From the NCBI GenBank assembly GCA_026724425.1, contig JAIUCV010000005.1:32213784-32277783 (forward strand): a stretch of DNA of 64,000 nucleotides. The letters run 5' to 3'. The notes below the pieces were generated by a model. The model saw nothing but the letters and a program-made list of their open reading frames with translations. It was not told where the DNA came from and did not search any database. Positions 1 through 12,789 of the stretch are shown piece by piece (position 1 is the stretch's first letter; the number at the start of each line of letters is the position of its first letter). The stretch is from Erythrophleum ivorense. Taxonomy: Eukaryota; Streptophyta; Magnoliopsida; Fabales; Fabaceae. Made by a program: the position numbers and the translations under genes.

Positions 1-670
1 TATGCAAGTTTTCCTTTCTGTAGAACATTGATACTTAGGAGTTTAAATTGTGACTAATACATGTCTAACAAGGCATATTACATCAAATTATACTTATCTG
101 ACAAGACACATTACTTCAAATTATATTTGGAGATTACATTTTTTTTATGGGAGAATTATAATAAATGACTCAAATATAAAAAAAAATATTCTTAAGTACC
201 TATTACCACTTATTTTAAGATGATTACTACTAAATTTAATAATAAATCGTTGAATCTAGTAATAAAAGTTCTTAAAAATAATTTTTTTTATCTTTTGGTC
301 CTTAAACATAATTTTTCCTTCTTTTTTTTATTGCCTCTCTGACATGTGTCCCGAATTATGTGTGCTCATTTCTGAAGTCAAAAGATAAGCATATTTGGAA
401 AAGGAGAAACCAACTTTTTAGCCTGTTTGAAGCCATGCTCTGCATGGAACCTTTATTAAATGTCCTTGAAGGGTGCAAATATTGACAATAATTATGTGAA
501 CGTTAACATGAGTTTAGAAACTTCTCCTAAAAATTAAGGTGTTGATTTAAAAAGGTCCACAAAAGCCATGTTTGATTTAGAACTCACAAGATGATCCAGT
601 TACATTATATATAGCTTATGTTGAACTTGAAAGATGACTTGAGCTACACCTCTTCGTGGTTGTTTTGAAG
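1..670 (+). other. Probable intron of the STP-type gene (no coding exon seen)
   Basis: This AT-rich stretch has no exon-like reading frame. It ends with the acceptor AG at 669-670 directly before coding sequence for the middle of a sugar transporter. STP genes commonly have an intron at exactly this point, after the residues GNQ. I infer that it is the 3' part of that intron and that the exons for the first ~145 residues lie left of the window. A 5'-truncated gene copy cannot be excluded. Confidence 0.55.
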
Positions 671-2397
671 GCAATTCCCCTATACCTGTCAGAGATGGCA
701 CCAACCCACCTGCGAGGAGGCCTGAACATGATGTTTCAGGTGGCGACCACTTTCGGAATCTTCACAGCCAACATGATCAATTACGGAACCCAGAAGCTTC
801 GACCATGGGGTTGGAGACTCTCTCTGGGTCTAGCTTCTATACCAGCTATTCTAATGACAGTAGGAGGAATTTTTCTTCCCGATACACCAAACAGCTTAAT
901 AGAAAGAGGATTACGGGAACAAGGAAGAAAGCTGCTTGAGAAGATCAGAGGAACCAGAGATATCGATGCAGAGTTACAAGACATGATCGATGCGACCGAG
1001 TTTGCAAACTCGATAGAGCATCCCTTTCGAAACATCCTGGAAAGAAGGAACAGGCCAGAGTTGGTTATGGCGATTCTCATGCCCACGTTTCAGATCCTTA
1101 CCGGCATAAATTCGATTCTGTTTTATGCTCCTGTGCTGTTTCAGAGTATGGGATTTGGAGGGAATGCTTCTCTGTATTCGTCTGCTTTGACAGGAGGAGT
1201 TCTTGCTTCCTCAACGTTTATTTCAATTGCAACAGTTGATAGATTGGGCCGCAGAGCTCTGCTCGTCAGTGGTGGAATACAAATGATCACATGCCAGGTA
1301 ATAAAAAAAAAGCTATAAATTTATGAAGTACATGCATTTCAAAAGAGTAGTCTGTGTCAGACTCAGGCCTCAAACAACAATAACACATTGCCACATTTTA
1401 AATTATACATGTGCATTTCATGATTTGTTGTGTCACAATATCTAAAGCTAAACAAGAACACCATTAAATTTGTACGACTCAAACACTCCAGAACTTAGGT
1501 TAGACGAAGGGATTCATTGTCTTAACAAGTCCTAGGATATATTATCTGGAAATGTTATGGAATTTATAGGGGAAGTGGTGTTCGGGTATAATTTGCAAAA
1601 GTAGTGATTTGATGAAACATTATATATTATTTATGGAGCACTGTCAAATATTTAAATTGAACATGATAAGACGCTTCAAATTATTCTTAGCTATTCATGC
1701 ACAATCCGATTATGTTTAGTGGAACCCTGAACTTGGGAATTGATGCTACAAGTCCGAATAAGAGAATAAAGGCTGAAAAAAAGAAAATAAAACACCATTC
1801 ATTTTGTATGAAGCAAGAAACCTGGTAGATGAAGGGATTCATTTTCTTGACAAGTCCTAGGCTATTATAGATTGTTACTCAGTAGAGAGGCAGTTTACTA
1901 TAGAATCTATAAAGCAATTGACTTTAGTTTCATTGTTTTAACAAGAGCAGGTTATAGTAGCAATAATATTGGGGGTGAAGTTCGGAGAAAACCAAGAACT
2001 ATCGAAGAGCTTTTCGATAGCGGTTGTAGTTGTGATTTGCCTATTTGTTGTAGCTTTCGGATGGTCATGGGGCCCACTAGGGTGGACAGTCCCGAGTGAG
2101 ATATTTCCATTGGAAGTCCGATCGGCAGGGCAGAGCATCACAGTTGCTGTAAACCTTCTGTTCACATTCATAATTGCCCAAGCCTTCCTTTCCCTCCTCT
2201 GCTCCCTCAGGTTTGGAATCTTCCTCTTCTTTGCAGGCTGGATCACCATCATGACCATTTTCGTCTTTCTTTTTCTACCTGAAACCAAGGGAGTTCCCAT
2301 TGAAGAGATGGTTTTTGTGTGGAAGAGGCACTGGTTCTGGAAAAGGATAGTGCCTGCTGAAGCTCCAGATCCAGAAGTTAATGCAAATGATGGGTAG
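671..2397 (+). CDS. Monosaccharide/H+ symporter, STP7-like (3' exons)
   Basis: Two exons are seen, 671-1297 and 1951-2397 (stop TAG at 2395), joined in phase 0 across an intron with GT at 1298 and AG at 1949-1950. They encode 209 + 148 residues, about 357 of the ~510 usual for plasma-membrane STP hexose/H+ symporters of the major facilitator superfamily. Visible family marks, in order: PLYLSEMAPTHLRGG, PDTPNSL after the sixth membrane helix, QILTGINSILFYAPV in helix 7, DRLGRR, GWSWGPLGWTVPSEIFPL with RSAGQ, and PETKG near the C terminus. The match is closest to the STP7 type, from memory of that family. The frame is clean and both splice sites are canonical, so the gene looks functional as far as it can be seen. 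It would import hexoses from the apoplast; STP7 in Arabidopsis is linked to cell-wall sugars such as arabinose and xylose. The start and first membrane helices are not in the window. Confidence 0.9.
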
Positions 2398-5135
2398 GAT
2401 AGAGTTTTATGTCGTCTTAAGAGAGAAAAATTATTGGGTACAATATCATGCTTTGACATACAATGACAAGGATATAATTTTAATAATCTGATGCATGAGT
2501 TCCACATGTACAAATTGAATCTAGCCATTGAATGTAACGAGTTATAATGTATTTAAGAATTCCTCCCCCCCGTAGAGCACTTCAAAACTCAGGAAAATAA
2601 ATAAAAATGAAAAAGATTCATCAATGCTTTTACCCCTTTATATTCTGATAAACTATACACATTTACAAAGCAAATTAATTAAACACCACCATGTAGAAAA
2701 TGCTTGGGTCTCTGAGAGAGAATATAATAGATAATATCCTTCCCAAAAAAAAAAATCTCAAGTTATGAGTTTTCCTTTCTTGCATTGTGCATCTTAAACT
2801 CGGTAAAACCAAGGGACCAAGCCATAAAATTAAAAAGAACAGACAGCCTATTTAAACATTCGCCAATTATCCACACAAAATTTGAAATAATCATCTAATA
2901 AAAGATCAGAACACTCCCACTGTAACTCGCCTGACCACCGCCTATCAAGTTCCTAGCCTTTCCAATGCAAAGCAGCAACTGTGCGATGAATTTTCTATGC
3001 AAGGCAAAAAACAGAGAGGGGCAGATTCTGCAAGCTCAAAGCAAAAGCTGTGTATGCTGTAAATAGTAATCTATTTCATCTTCGAGCAGTTTGAATAGCC
3101 AGAGGATGTGGGAAGAAGTTATTTGCATACCTAGATGATCACTTCAACTGTCATTTCTAGCAAGGAAATGAAACTAGCAATTAAAAAAATTAAAAAAAAA
3201 AGTCATTAAATTTAAACTGATTTGCGTATCTAGATCACTTCAACCAATTACGCTCAATGCACAAGCCGTATCTACAGGTACAGAACAACAAAGAAGAAAT
3301 GCAAAACCAAGCTGCTCTTCCCTGGTGAGATCAAAAGAGATTTTTTGGGGATAAAAGTTTGCCATGGTGCATGAGCATCCAAACACTTCTCTTTTTCCTG
3401 AGTCACACCACGAAAGCTTCTTGAGAGTAATTTATTCTCCTTTTACCGAAGCTTCTTGACCGAGAGTCGAGACTCGAGATTAAGAAACAAAGGTATGGAA
3501 GCTCATTGGCTGCTGCCAAGTTTCCTTCTACTCCAGAAGGTTCAATTCAAAACGTCTGTTCCGGAGAATAATATCAAATTACAATCCATCAATGTTATAA
3601 ATCTCGTACGGACCCATTGAACCAGTACTCTATATATTTGAATGATTTTGATAGTTAAGCTGAGTTTAAACCAGAGAAAATCAGCAAGAACTAACAAGTT
3701 GACTGAATAGTGAGCAAATACGTTAATTTTGCATCTCCTGGAACCCTTTGTGATGTACAGTGATGGATTAGGACGCTCTCTCAACACGGACCGAAACAAG
3801 GAACAAGGAATTTAAACAAAGCATGCTCTCTGAGCCCAAATTGGCTATGACGGGTAAAAATCTGGAAATAGTCAAACTATTTTGACATGCATTTGGGACG
3901 TTGATTTGTATTTCAACATCCACGAAGGACCATTACAATCGTTCAGACGGATAAATCTTGCAGACAAGTATGCCACATCCCGACCTATAAATCAAATGAG
4001 AAGGCTATTGCACCCAGGAAAGACGAAAATTGCCAATAATCATCATGCTGTTTTCAAAGACCTACACCCCCAGCACTTTCCCTGGAGAATGCAAACAGAT
4101 ACGCATAGGTAATTTTTCATCGCAATATCCACCTCAAAGTCATTGAAGAATCATAACAAATGTTGAATCAGTCGTCTAGACAAGTACATCAGAGCAGAGC
4201 ATAGCTGACCGGGCAAAGTTTCAAAAATCCTGCTACTTGCGCAAGGATCCTTCTTTTCAAGAAAGGAGTATTCCTTACAAAACAAGACAAAATCAAGCCC
4301 ACCCGATTTTCAAGAGCACAATAGAGTCCTGGACGAAGTTGAGAAGCATAATCAGGCTGTTCGATTACATCATATACTCATTGAAAAGCAAAGCCCTTCT
4401 ATTACATCATATCCTCATTGAAAATCAGATTCATTCCTAAGCAATGGAATTTAACATGACAGAAATCTATTTTATGTTTTAGTCCAAGTTATGCAAAACA
4501 ATTTCTGGGAAGAACAACATATATTTTGTCAAAAGAAAATAAAAGTGAATATAACAGAAGGGCATTATGCCGCTGCAGAATCGTAAACAAACTCTGTGGA
4601 TTTTATTGCATCAAGATTCGGAACTACATCAAAAAGAAAAAGACGATAGGACCAGACAAACACCCTAAAGAAACGAAACACCACACACTAAACTTCCGTC
4701 TTCCACACCAAGAACTAAAACCACGCATACAAACACATTCTATAGTAAAATTCTACATCCACCACATTGTACTTTTAAGACTACATGAATTTACAAGAAA
4801 TTTTTAGTCTCGAAAGTCGAACCTTCTGCCTTTCAATAGATGCACTAACACTACCTAACTGAGTAGTAAGCCCCCTTTCAGGAGCTAAATATCAAATCTT
4901 CATCCCTATAAGCATTTCTTCTTAGCATAGCTTCGAACAATTATTGATTTGCTCGCATCCAACAGCCATCCTCTTGAAAAAATAAAGGAAGCTCGTTGAG
5001 AAAATGCGAACGAACATCTAGGAAGGAAGTACCGGACTCCTCACGTCAGTCATACAATCATCAATCACTACTACGAACTTTATTCTCCAACAACGAAATT
5101 AATCCATTCCGAAATCAACGCCTTGCTGCCCCTCA
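2398..5135. other. Intergenic stretch between two convergent genes
   Basis: This lies between the stop of the transporter gene (+) and the stop of the PNRC-like gene (-), so it must contain both 3' UTRs. No exon with family similarity, RNA gene or mobile element was recognised. The reading frames of 60-95 codons here start or end at random and resemble no known protein. A minus-strand AATAAA-type signal occurs at about 4,602 and could end the PNRC-like transcript, but this is a weak motif in AT-rich DNA. Confidence 0.5.
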
Positions 5136-5714
5136 TCATACCAAATCAAGCCCTAGCAAGCGCCTCAAATCGCTGGTAGCCGAACCGTTCTTCGCTAGAA
5201 ATCCCGGGACGGGAACTGAACTCGGAGGCGGCGACGCAACAAAAGCCGATCCGGCATAGATTCCGTCCTTCAAATCCGAAACCCTAATCTGCTTCTGCAC
5301 CATCTCCGGGTCCGGACCCAACCGATCAGTCGATCCCAAAACCAAATCAAAACCTTCCTCGCTCTTGGCACTCATTTCCCGGTTCTTTGGGGAAACAGCG
5401 AGCACATGGGGGTGGTTATTCTCCGAACTCAACCTTTCACCTCGCTTGAGGATCTTGACCTGGCCCATGACAAGGTTCGTAGCCGGGCTTTTCGCCACCA
5501 TGGATCGACCGCCATACCGACTCCGATCTCGATCGTGATGATTGGCCTGAACAGCCACCTGACTTCTCTTCCTCCGGCGGGTCTGGTAGACGTAAGAATT
5601 AGGGTTAGGGTTAGGGTTTCTTCGTAATCTGACAGGCGATGCCGTTACGGCTAAGGCTTCGTGGCGAAACCGACCTTGAAGGCAATCATGAGAGCGAAGA
5701 ATCGCTGTTGCCAT
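5136..5714 (-). CDS. Plant PNRC-like small protein (putative decapping cofactor)
   Basis: This single-exon frame encodes 192 residues. I chose the ATG at 5714-5712 over the in-frame ATG 33 nt upstream because MATAILRSHDCLQ is the typical start of this plant family and the ATG is followed by G with a purine at -3. Residues 36-39 continue a basic, Asn/Pro-rich segment made by CCCTAA repeats. Residues 129-145 (TDRLGPDPEMVQKQIRV) are the conserved central motif. Residues 161-173 (SPPPSSVPVPGFL) form the proline-rich short motif, followed by ATSDLRRLLGL at 179-189. These two C-terminal motifs define the PNRC family; in animals and yeast such motifs bind the decapping factors DCP1/DCP2 and the decay machinery. 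A role in mRNA decay is an inference from that motif. No membrane segment or signal peptide is present, so it is probably cytosolic or nuclear. Confidence 0.75.
   Translation of the reverse strand: MATAILRSHDCLQGRFRHEALAVTASPVRLRRNPNPNPNSYVYQTRRRKRSQVAVQANHHDRDRSRYGGRSMVAKSPATNLVMGQVKILKRGERLSSENNHPHVLAVSPKNREMSAKSEEGFDLVLGSTDRLGPDPEMVQKQIRVSDLKDGIYAGSAFVASPPPSSVPVPGFLAKNGSATSDLRRLLGLDLV
5592..5618 (-). repeat. CCCTAA telomere-like repeats inside coding sequence
   Basis: On the minus strand three CCCTAA units in a row follow AGAAA. They are read in frame as alternating Asn-Pro inside the PNRC-like protein. The units are 6 bp, not the usual plant 7-bp CCCTAAA. AAACCCTAA also matches the plant telo-box, a promoter element near the start of many translation-related genes; here it lies about 100 nt inside the coding region. 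Confidence 0.7.
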
Positions 5715-5805
5715 TGCTCCCACAAGATGACAAGAAAAAAATAGCAAATTCTTGCAAATTAAAATGCTCTAAAATGGTACAGGAGAGAATGGTGGGACTT
5801 CATTG

Positions 5806-5815
5806 ATATTTATAG
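5806..5815 (-). promoter_or_regulatory. TATA box of the PNRC-like gene
   Basis: The minus strand reads CTATAAATAT, about 95 nt upstream of the chosen ATG (5714). That would place the transcription start near 5,780 and give a 5' UTR of roughly 65 nt, a normal plant arrangement. The sequence fits the plant consensus well but no transcript evidence is available. Confidence 0.5.
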
Positions 5816-5945
5816 AGAACTGTGATACTTATAAATCACGCGAGAAGCCTGAACCGCCTTCTAGGTGCTTCGTTTTAAGTTAGCGTCGCGTGATCTGTGA
5901 TGGAGGCTCGGTCACGGGAAGACCTGATTGGATATTTGACTCGGT

Positions 5946-5951
5946 CACGTG
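5946..5951. promoter_or_regulatory. G-box CACGTG upstream of the PNRC-like gene
   Basis: A palindromic CACGTG lies about 230 nt upstream of the ATG, near other ACGT cores (GATGACGTG at about 5,973). In plants this core is bound by bZIP and bHLH factors in light and abscisic-acid responses. Function here is inferred from position only. Confidence 0.35.
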
Positions 5952-6033
5952 ATGTAGACCCAAAGCCCAAGGTGATGACGTGTCTTTGCGTGTGTATGTA
6001 GACGTGTGTTGACAATTCAACCGACGTCAAGTA

Positions 6034-6057
6034 AGGCGGTTCGGAACTGAACCGCCT
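6034..6057. repeat. 9-bp perfect inverted repeat, AGGCGGTTC/GAACCGCCT
   Basis: Two 9-bp arms separated by GGAACT form a perfect hairpin-capable palindrome. A further copy of GAACCGCCT lies at 5,851. The GC-rich motif stands out from AT-rich surroundings, within the upstream region of the minus-strand gene. It could be a dimeric protein-binding site or a footprint of a small transposon. Confidence 0.5.
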
Positions 6058-6099
6058 CAAATGGAATAAAGGTGCCAATAACTACTGAGAATGGGTGCA

Positions 6100-9000
6100 C
6101 TGATTCACATCGTCCTTGGATCTGGATTTGCGTTTACACCTATGACGTGCAAATTGAGTATCTCCATTCCCCTTTCGACAATTTCTCATCAATTCTGGGA
6201 AGATAAAAATAAAAAAGAGAAAGTATATGAAGGTTATTTATTGAATCCTATCATTTCTTCTTTTTTTTTAATTTTTTTTTAAAATTTGATCCAGATAGTA
6301 AAATATATTTTAAATAAAAAAATAAGTGACACAAAAAATAATAGTATATTTAAAATTTATTTTTTCACTTATTTTTTATTTTTTATTTACTTAAGAAGTA
6401 TTTTATTATATACTCATTTGAAAAAATTTAAATAATTTTTTCTCTTTGAAATTAAATAAAATTAATAAAAATAAAATGGAGAAAATCCTTATTTTATAAC
6501 GTGCGGTGCTGCTTTCCTTTATTATTTTTTTTATTTCCCTCTTTTTTTAATAAAAATCCTCTGAAGTTGATCCGCCAACTACATGGTAATGTAGAAGGTA
6601 CAAATTTAAAAAAAAAAAAAAAGACATCGTGCAATTGGCGGATTGAATCCTTCCTTACTTGGTTTTGTGGGTGCAGATGCTCTCAATTTCACAAAAAAAA
6701 ATTGATTAGGTGAAGTTTTTGCAACCTCAGCCACTTAATATATTTAGATTTTTTTATTTATTTTCCTTTTATTTATCCTCAATTTCAAAAAAAAAAAAAA
6801 GATATGAGATTTGTCACTCAAGTAACTCCTACCTATTTAAATAAAATTTATCACTTAAATAAATTTTAAATATTTTATATTTATCTCTTTTTAAAATTGA
6901 TAAAAAATGAAAAGAAAAGTTGATGCAAATAGCAAAATAAAATGGGCAAATACATATTCACCGCAACTATAGTTAAGAAAAAGCTATAAACTTGATGACA
7001 ATCTTAGTTATTAAGATACTCATAGATTTCTTATGCATTAATTTTTTAATTAACAAGAAAAAAAAAGTGCGAAAAGAGGGTCTAACTCATAAAGGATTGG
7101 AGCAAGATTCAAAATTACTAGAGTTTTTCTGACAATGAAACACAAGCTTCTATCGTCAATACAAAAATGTTTCAGCAAAGTAGATTTCGTTTTCCTTCTT
7201 TCTTTTTTTTCTCCCCCTTTTTGAGTGGAAAGTTTAAAAAAAAATACAAAAATACAAAAAAAATGCAAAACTAGAAGGCGGAGCTGATCGAGGCGGTGCC
7301 TTGCAATACAATCACATGCTAATGTTGCCAAATATTAACCGTGGATCTATCCTTTATTAGATTGAATGGTTGAGATTTGACAAAATTTACTTCCTCTTTT
7401 GTTTTTGGCAAAATTGAGATAATCCGCATGCAACATTAGGGTCCAGGCGTCTTTGGTTTCAGAAAATATTTATTTTATTTTATTTTGTAAAATTTATTTT
7501 CATTTAAAATTTTTAAAAATTAAAAAGTACGTTTCTTTGTTTTTAAATTAATTGAAATGACTATAAAATTTATTTATTTTATAGTTTGAACATCACTCCA
7601 TCAGCAAATGATGAGGTTTCTTGGATTAAAGGGCGATACGAATATTTATTTTAAAATCATAAAAGTGCCATCTTTTATTAAATGAAAATATAATAACCAG
7701 ATAAATTAGAAAATAGAAAACTAATTAAAAATTAAGACATAAATTCAAATTAAAGAAACTAATCTTAATAAAAAATTTTAATTAAATTTGTTATGGAGGC
7801 TTTTGAACCATAATATTCCCCTAGGCCTAAACAGATAAGCTCGTACTACCAAATCCCATCTATTGAGCCAATTTTATTAGCCCTAAACAATCACAACTTA
7901 GGTATAAAAGGAAAATAAATCTCAATTAACCAAAATAAGTAAGGGACAAGTACCTTAAGCCTAAGACATAATCCCTGAAAATTTGAACCTTGTTACTGTG
8001 CACTAGCAATGATAGCCCGTATTCTTCTTCATATAAACTAACAGAGTCAATAACTTGTAATTTGATCATTATTCTAAACAATACATTATTTTGTTGCTAG
8101 ACTAAGTCTCATCTTTTATTTTAAGTCACAACTCGAGCATCAACATTTAGCAAGCCAAGTAGGTTGTTCCAACTCTATTTCAAAAATAGCAACTTTAACT
8201 CACATTTTCAAATCTTCAATTCTTTATGATCTATGAAATGAACGAGGAGCAACCATTTTAGCAACCAAAACAAAGAGCACAACACCAAAGTAAGGAGTGA
8301 GATACATTTAGGAGCATGCCATCAAGCCATTTCTTTCGTGCCAACTGGTAAGGTTGGAAATTATAATTCATAAAGCTCTTTTAAAATCCAAATCTAGCTC
8401 AACCTTTCATAGATGTATGGCACAAATGATGATAAACTACTTCACCAACCAAAATGAAAACTACGATATTATAATGTTGAATGAAAAACACTTGAGAAGG
8501 TACTACCAAGCTAGATTTGCAGAAAAAGAGAAATAGCCTTGCTATGCCAACTTAACAAACATAAACCCATCAAAACTTAGGTACAAATTTTATACTTTGC
8601 CAATACTATATCTTTTCATAACTTTGTTGAATGTAGACAAAAAGACACCTAGAAGAAAGCCTTGGGTCATGCATAAAATGAACATAGGACCTACTCACAC
8701 CATGCATCATTCACACTTGATGCACATCAATCCTTACACAGTAGTAGAGGGAGCAACCTTGACAAACTTAAAGAGACATAAAGAACTACTTAAAATGAGG
8801 TAACAACAATTGATGATGAACCACAAGCCCACCTTTAGAATCACCTTCAAGCTCTGAACTAAAGTAATCAAATTTTTTAAGGAGGATTCTCAAACAATGG
8901 TTTACAATGAGGATGACCTTATAATGATCACCATAACAATAGGAAACTAGTTGGTCCAAAGAATCTTAAGTTTAAGGTATAGGACCAAACTAAGGTTTGC

Positions 9001-9280
9001 CTTAATTAACTAACCATAAATGAATAGATTGGTGAAGGCAATAAACAAAGAAATAGTCAATGGTCTAAAATTAAGACTTGACTAGGCCAAAAGCCTATAG
9101 GCAAAGGAGCATCCAAAATCATATAGACATTATATATGACACTCAAGATTTTCACTAGCAATAATCTTTTAATTTGGCTTATAGAAGCCGTGGTCTCCAT
9201 TAAGATCATGGTCTTATCAATCTACATCTAAAATTATGAAAAAACACCAATGATTAAGAATTGTTAGACAATTTGGATGT
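6100..9280. other. Gene-free AT-rich intergenic DNA
   Basis: I see long A and T runs, many short frames without family resemblance, and no exon or RNA gene. From about 7,800 the base composition becomes less extreme and resembles the non-coding part of an old LTR element, but no protein domain, primer-binding site or terminal repeat could be placed. Confidence 0.5.
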
Positions 9281-9289
9281 AATATAAAA

Positions 9290-12200
9290 ATACCGAAATG
9301 AGTTAATTATAAAAGCATGTCATCTGAGATGAATGATTTAAGGCCAAATAAAATTAAAATAAATTTTAAAATATAGAAAATGAGGATTTGAATATTGAGT
9401 TGCCCAAAAATCGGAGCTAGAATGGTTTAATAAAATTGTTGAAAGTACAGTGGCATTTTCGTAAATTTGTGTAACTTTTAGAAAACTCACATGAGAGCTT
9501 TTTAAATGAAAAATTTGAGCTTTCCGGGGTTCTCAGAGGCCCTAAAAATCATGAAAACCCCTGAGACAGTTAAAACCCCTCTAGTGTATAGTTTTGAACA
9601 TTGATTGACTTGAATTTTAACCTCTTCATTTCAGAAGGTTTTAAACCCAAATTAAGTGATTCCAAAGTTATTTTATAAAATAGATGACCTAAAATTTATG
9701 ATGAAAAAGATAGTTTTCAAAAAGGAGGTAAAATGACTTTAAAATGAAAATGCTACAAAGACGGGACGTAAACATCATTTTTAATGAACAATTCTTTTAA
9801 TTTTCCTTTATATAAGAGGTGTCCCACTTCTAGTTCCTTCTTACTGACTTAGTGTTCTATCCTAAACAGATAGAAAAGCCAGGAGAAAGCAATGCACAAG
9901 AAGGGCTCAAGAAGAGGAGGAAGAAGCTAAGAAAAGGTATGGAAATTCAAGGTTTTCATGGCTTTCTCCTTTAGAAATCTTGTTCTCTTCTCTTTGCTCT
10001 TTCTTTCCATGGTTTTGATGGATGATATGAGACTGTTTTGGTCTTGGTTCAAAGGGAGGAGAGTAGGAATTCAAGGAAAGGGCTAAAGCAAGGAAGAAAA
10101 CTCTTGAAGAAAGCTTGGAATCAAGGTAATCTTCTTGCTTTTGTTGCTTTCTTCCCTTTGCTTTTTGTGTGTGTTGGTTTAGCCAAGAGGAGAGCTTGTA
10201 GGGGGAAGGAATTTTTGACCTAGAGCAAGTAAAAAACCTATGATTTAGAGTGTGGGAACCTAGAAAATACAAAGGAACTTGAAGAAAAATAAGTGAAATC
10301 CAAGATAGGAAAGTTATAGATCTATGTATGTGTTGTAAAATTTAAGTTGATTCAAGAATTCCCAAGCTTATGTGACTATTTGTTTGAGTTTCTAAGACCT
10401 CTAGAGAGCCTCCCAAGTGCCTCTGATATCAATGAAAAATTGCAAACTCCATGGGTTCCAAATGCTAGGTGTGTCTTGGCCAAGACAAGAGCAAGGGGTT
10501 AGGGAGTGTTTTATTTTTTTCTAAACTTAGTTTGGGACTATATATGATGGATGAAGATGAGAAGAAGTCATGGAAAAAATTTAGAAGCCTTAAATTGAGA
10601 GTTGGAATAATAGGTTTCATAATATGACTTAAAGAAGTAACTTGTATCTAAACTCTTGAAAATAAGTATGTGATAGCTCTAAGGATTTCAAATGGAGTCA
10701 AAAGGCCTAAATATAAGAAGAAAATAGAATCAAGATCTTGAATTATAGTAGTTGCTTCATTAGACCCTTTTATGGAACTAATATGTAACCATTGAACTAA
10801 GTGTGCTTATTTAAAGTGTGTTTAATGCTAAGGCTTATTTCAAAAATGTAATTAGATGCTATTTGTTGTGTCGAAGCCAAAGAAACCAATTTACATCTAG
10901 TTGTGGGTGCGTGACTAAAAAAGGAGGAGAATAGTCAAGGGAAGATTTGTGTTTTACTTCAAAGGTAGCTATCCACTCCTTCTTATAAGCATTCTTGGTC
11001 ATATATATGTCATTAGATGCCAGTATATGTATTTGTATCTTGAGACATGCCATTTGATATTATCTTGTTGCAGTGGTACTAATATACTTCTTGAATCATG
11101 TTTTGGTTGTGAAACTTGCTCCTATGGGTGAAGTTGTGCTAAAAATTCCTTGAAATGGATGAGGTGAAATCAAAAGTCCTTAAGAATGGGTAAAATAAGG
11201 TCAAAAGTCTCAAAATAAGTGAGACTAAGTCAAAATTTCTTAGATCAAGGGTGAGGCTAATCCAAAAGTCTCAAAAATGGGGTGAGACTAAACCAAAAGT
11301 CCCTAGAGTGTGTTCTTCGCTTTGACATGTTTTTATGGCATAGAAAATTTAGATTGAATGGCCCTTGTTTATGTTGAATGCATGCTTGTGATCCTTGACA
11401 TATTTATATACTTTGGTTGCTTACTTGAATGGGTGTTTAAGCTATTGAGATTATTTGAATCTCACCCCCTCCCCTCTCCCATCTTACCATATTTAGGTGA
11501 AGCTTAAGGAGACCAAAGTAGAAGCTAAGGAGCATAATTGGTCATGTTTTGATATTAGTGTAGTTTTTTATGTAATGAGATATCAAAATTTGTATATACA
11601 TATTATTTTTAAGATGTACACACTTGGACAAATGTAAATGCATATGAATGTATGGTACATATCAAATTTGGAACCAAATCAATGAGAATGCATGATTTGA
11701 CTGCTTGGTGGACCATTCTTGATTATGTAATTAGCCATGTGGGGTAGTGAGTTTAAGATGTATGAGGTTTTGGACCAATTGAGAAGCTTATACATGATGT
11801 GTTTATGTTTTGAAACGTGCTCAAGTTGCGGTAGAAAGTTTAGGAAGCCATTTGGAACTAAATTGACTTTATTATGGCATCAAAATTGCCATAATTTTGA
11901 GCTAATGAGCTAGTTTTTGCATGAAATTTGGTATGTATATAGATCTCATCTAGAAATTTTCATAAAGCCAAAGAGCATCTAATTTGGAGCTCTAGAGAAT
12001 TTATTATGATTTTTTAAAGTTAGAAAAATTTGACAGTTTTGGAAGTAATACTGTGTAATTGGTTAGTTTTTTTACCTATGTCATCCGTGGGGCCAATGGT
12101 GTCCAATGACTATGAAATTTTATAAGCATAAAATAATAATTATAAGCTTTCTATAGTACTTGAGAGCACTTCATTTGAATTTATATTGAGAGAGAAATGA

Positions 12201-12780
12201 ATTTTGGAAATTCCATATTAGTATCAAGGACACAACTAGACTTTATTACTATTCCATCAGTTTTCAGGGGCTAAACACTTTTGTTTTGGTTTGGAGTTAA
12301 TTTTAGCTCTAGTTAACATCCATAACTTTCTAAAATAGTATAATTTGTTGGGTTTTAATTTTTCTAGAATTAGTGATAAATTTTTGAAATTTATATTAGT
12401 AACCTATGACAGCAAACCTAAGTAATCGGACCTTTAGTACTATTCTATTATCAATCATAGTCTAGCTAATGTTTTTATGGCATGTAATGATTTTTATCCT
12501 ATAGTTGACATTTAGGGTTTTTCATAAAGCTATCATTTGTTTATTTTAATTTTTCTAAAATTAATTATGATTTTCTAAAAATGGTGACAGAAACCTAAAT
12601 TCTGGACTGAGGCAAAACGCTCATTTTTCTAATGTGTGGCTCCTAAACCGAAATGTATGAAATGTTTTGCAATGGTTATGACTTGTTTAAATGGAATATG
12701 AGTAAGGGATGATATTAGGAGTTCATAGAGCCCACGGAGCAAATTTTGAATTTCTAAAGTACTATGCAATGCAATAAAAC
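9290..12780 (+). repeat. Left copy of a ~3.5 kb inverted repeat (probable long LTR)
   Basis: This stretch aligns, with substantial divergence, to the reverse complement of about 14,070-17,690. Anchors in the same order in both copies include GGGGTTCTCAGAGGCCCT near 9,535, GAGACAGTTAAA near 9,575, TTTATATAAG at 9,807 (a TATA-like box), a purine-rich AAGAGGAGGAAGA tract near 9,910, TTTGAATCTCA near 11,455, and TATGTCATCC near 12,075. It codes for nothing recognisable. The TATA-like box, the length and the absence of coding make a long LTR of a Ty3/gypsy-type element the best explanation, but TG..CA ends and target duplications were not found. No intact gene lies inside. Confidence 0.7.
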
Positions 12781-12789
12781 ACCATTATT

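Noticed and set aside
5592..5618. Interstitial telomere or chromosome-fusion scar
   Set aside because: Only three units, 6 bp rather than plant 7 bp, and inside a conserved coding frame.
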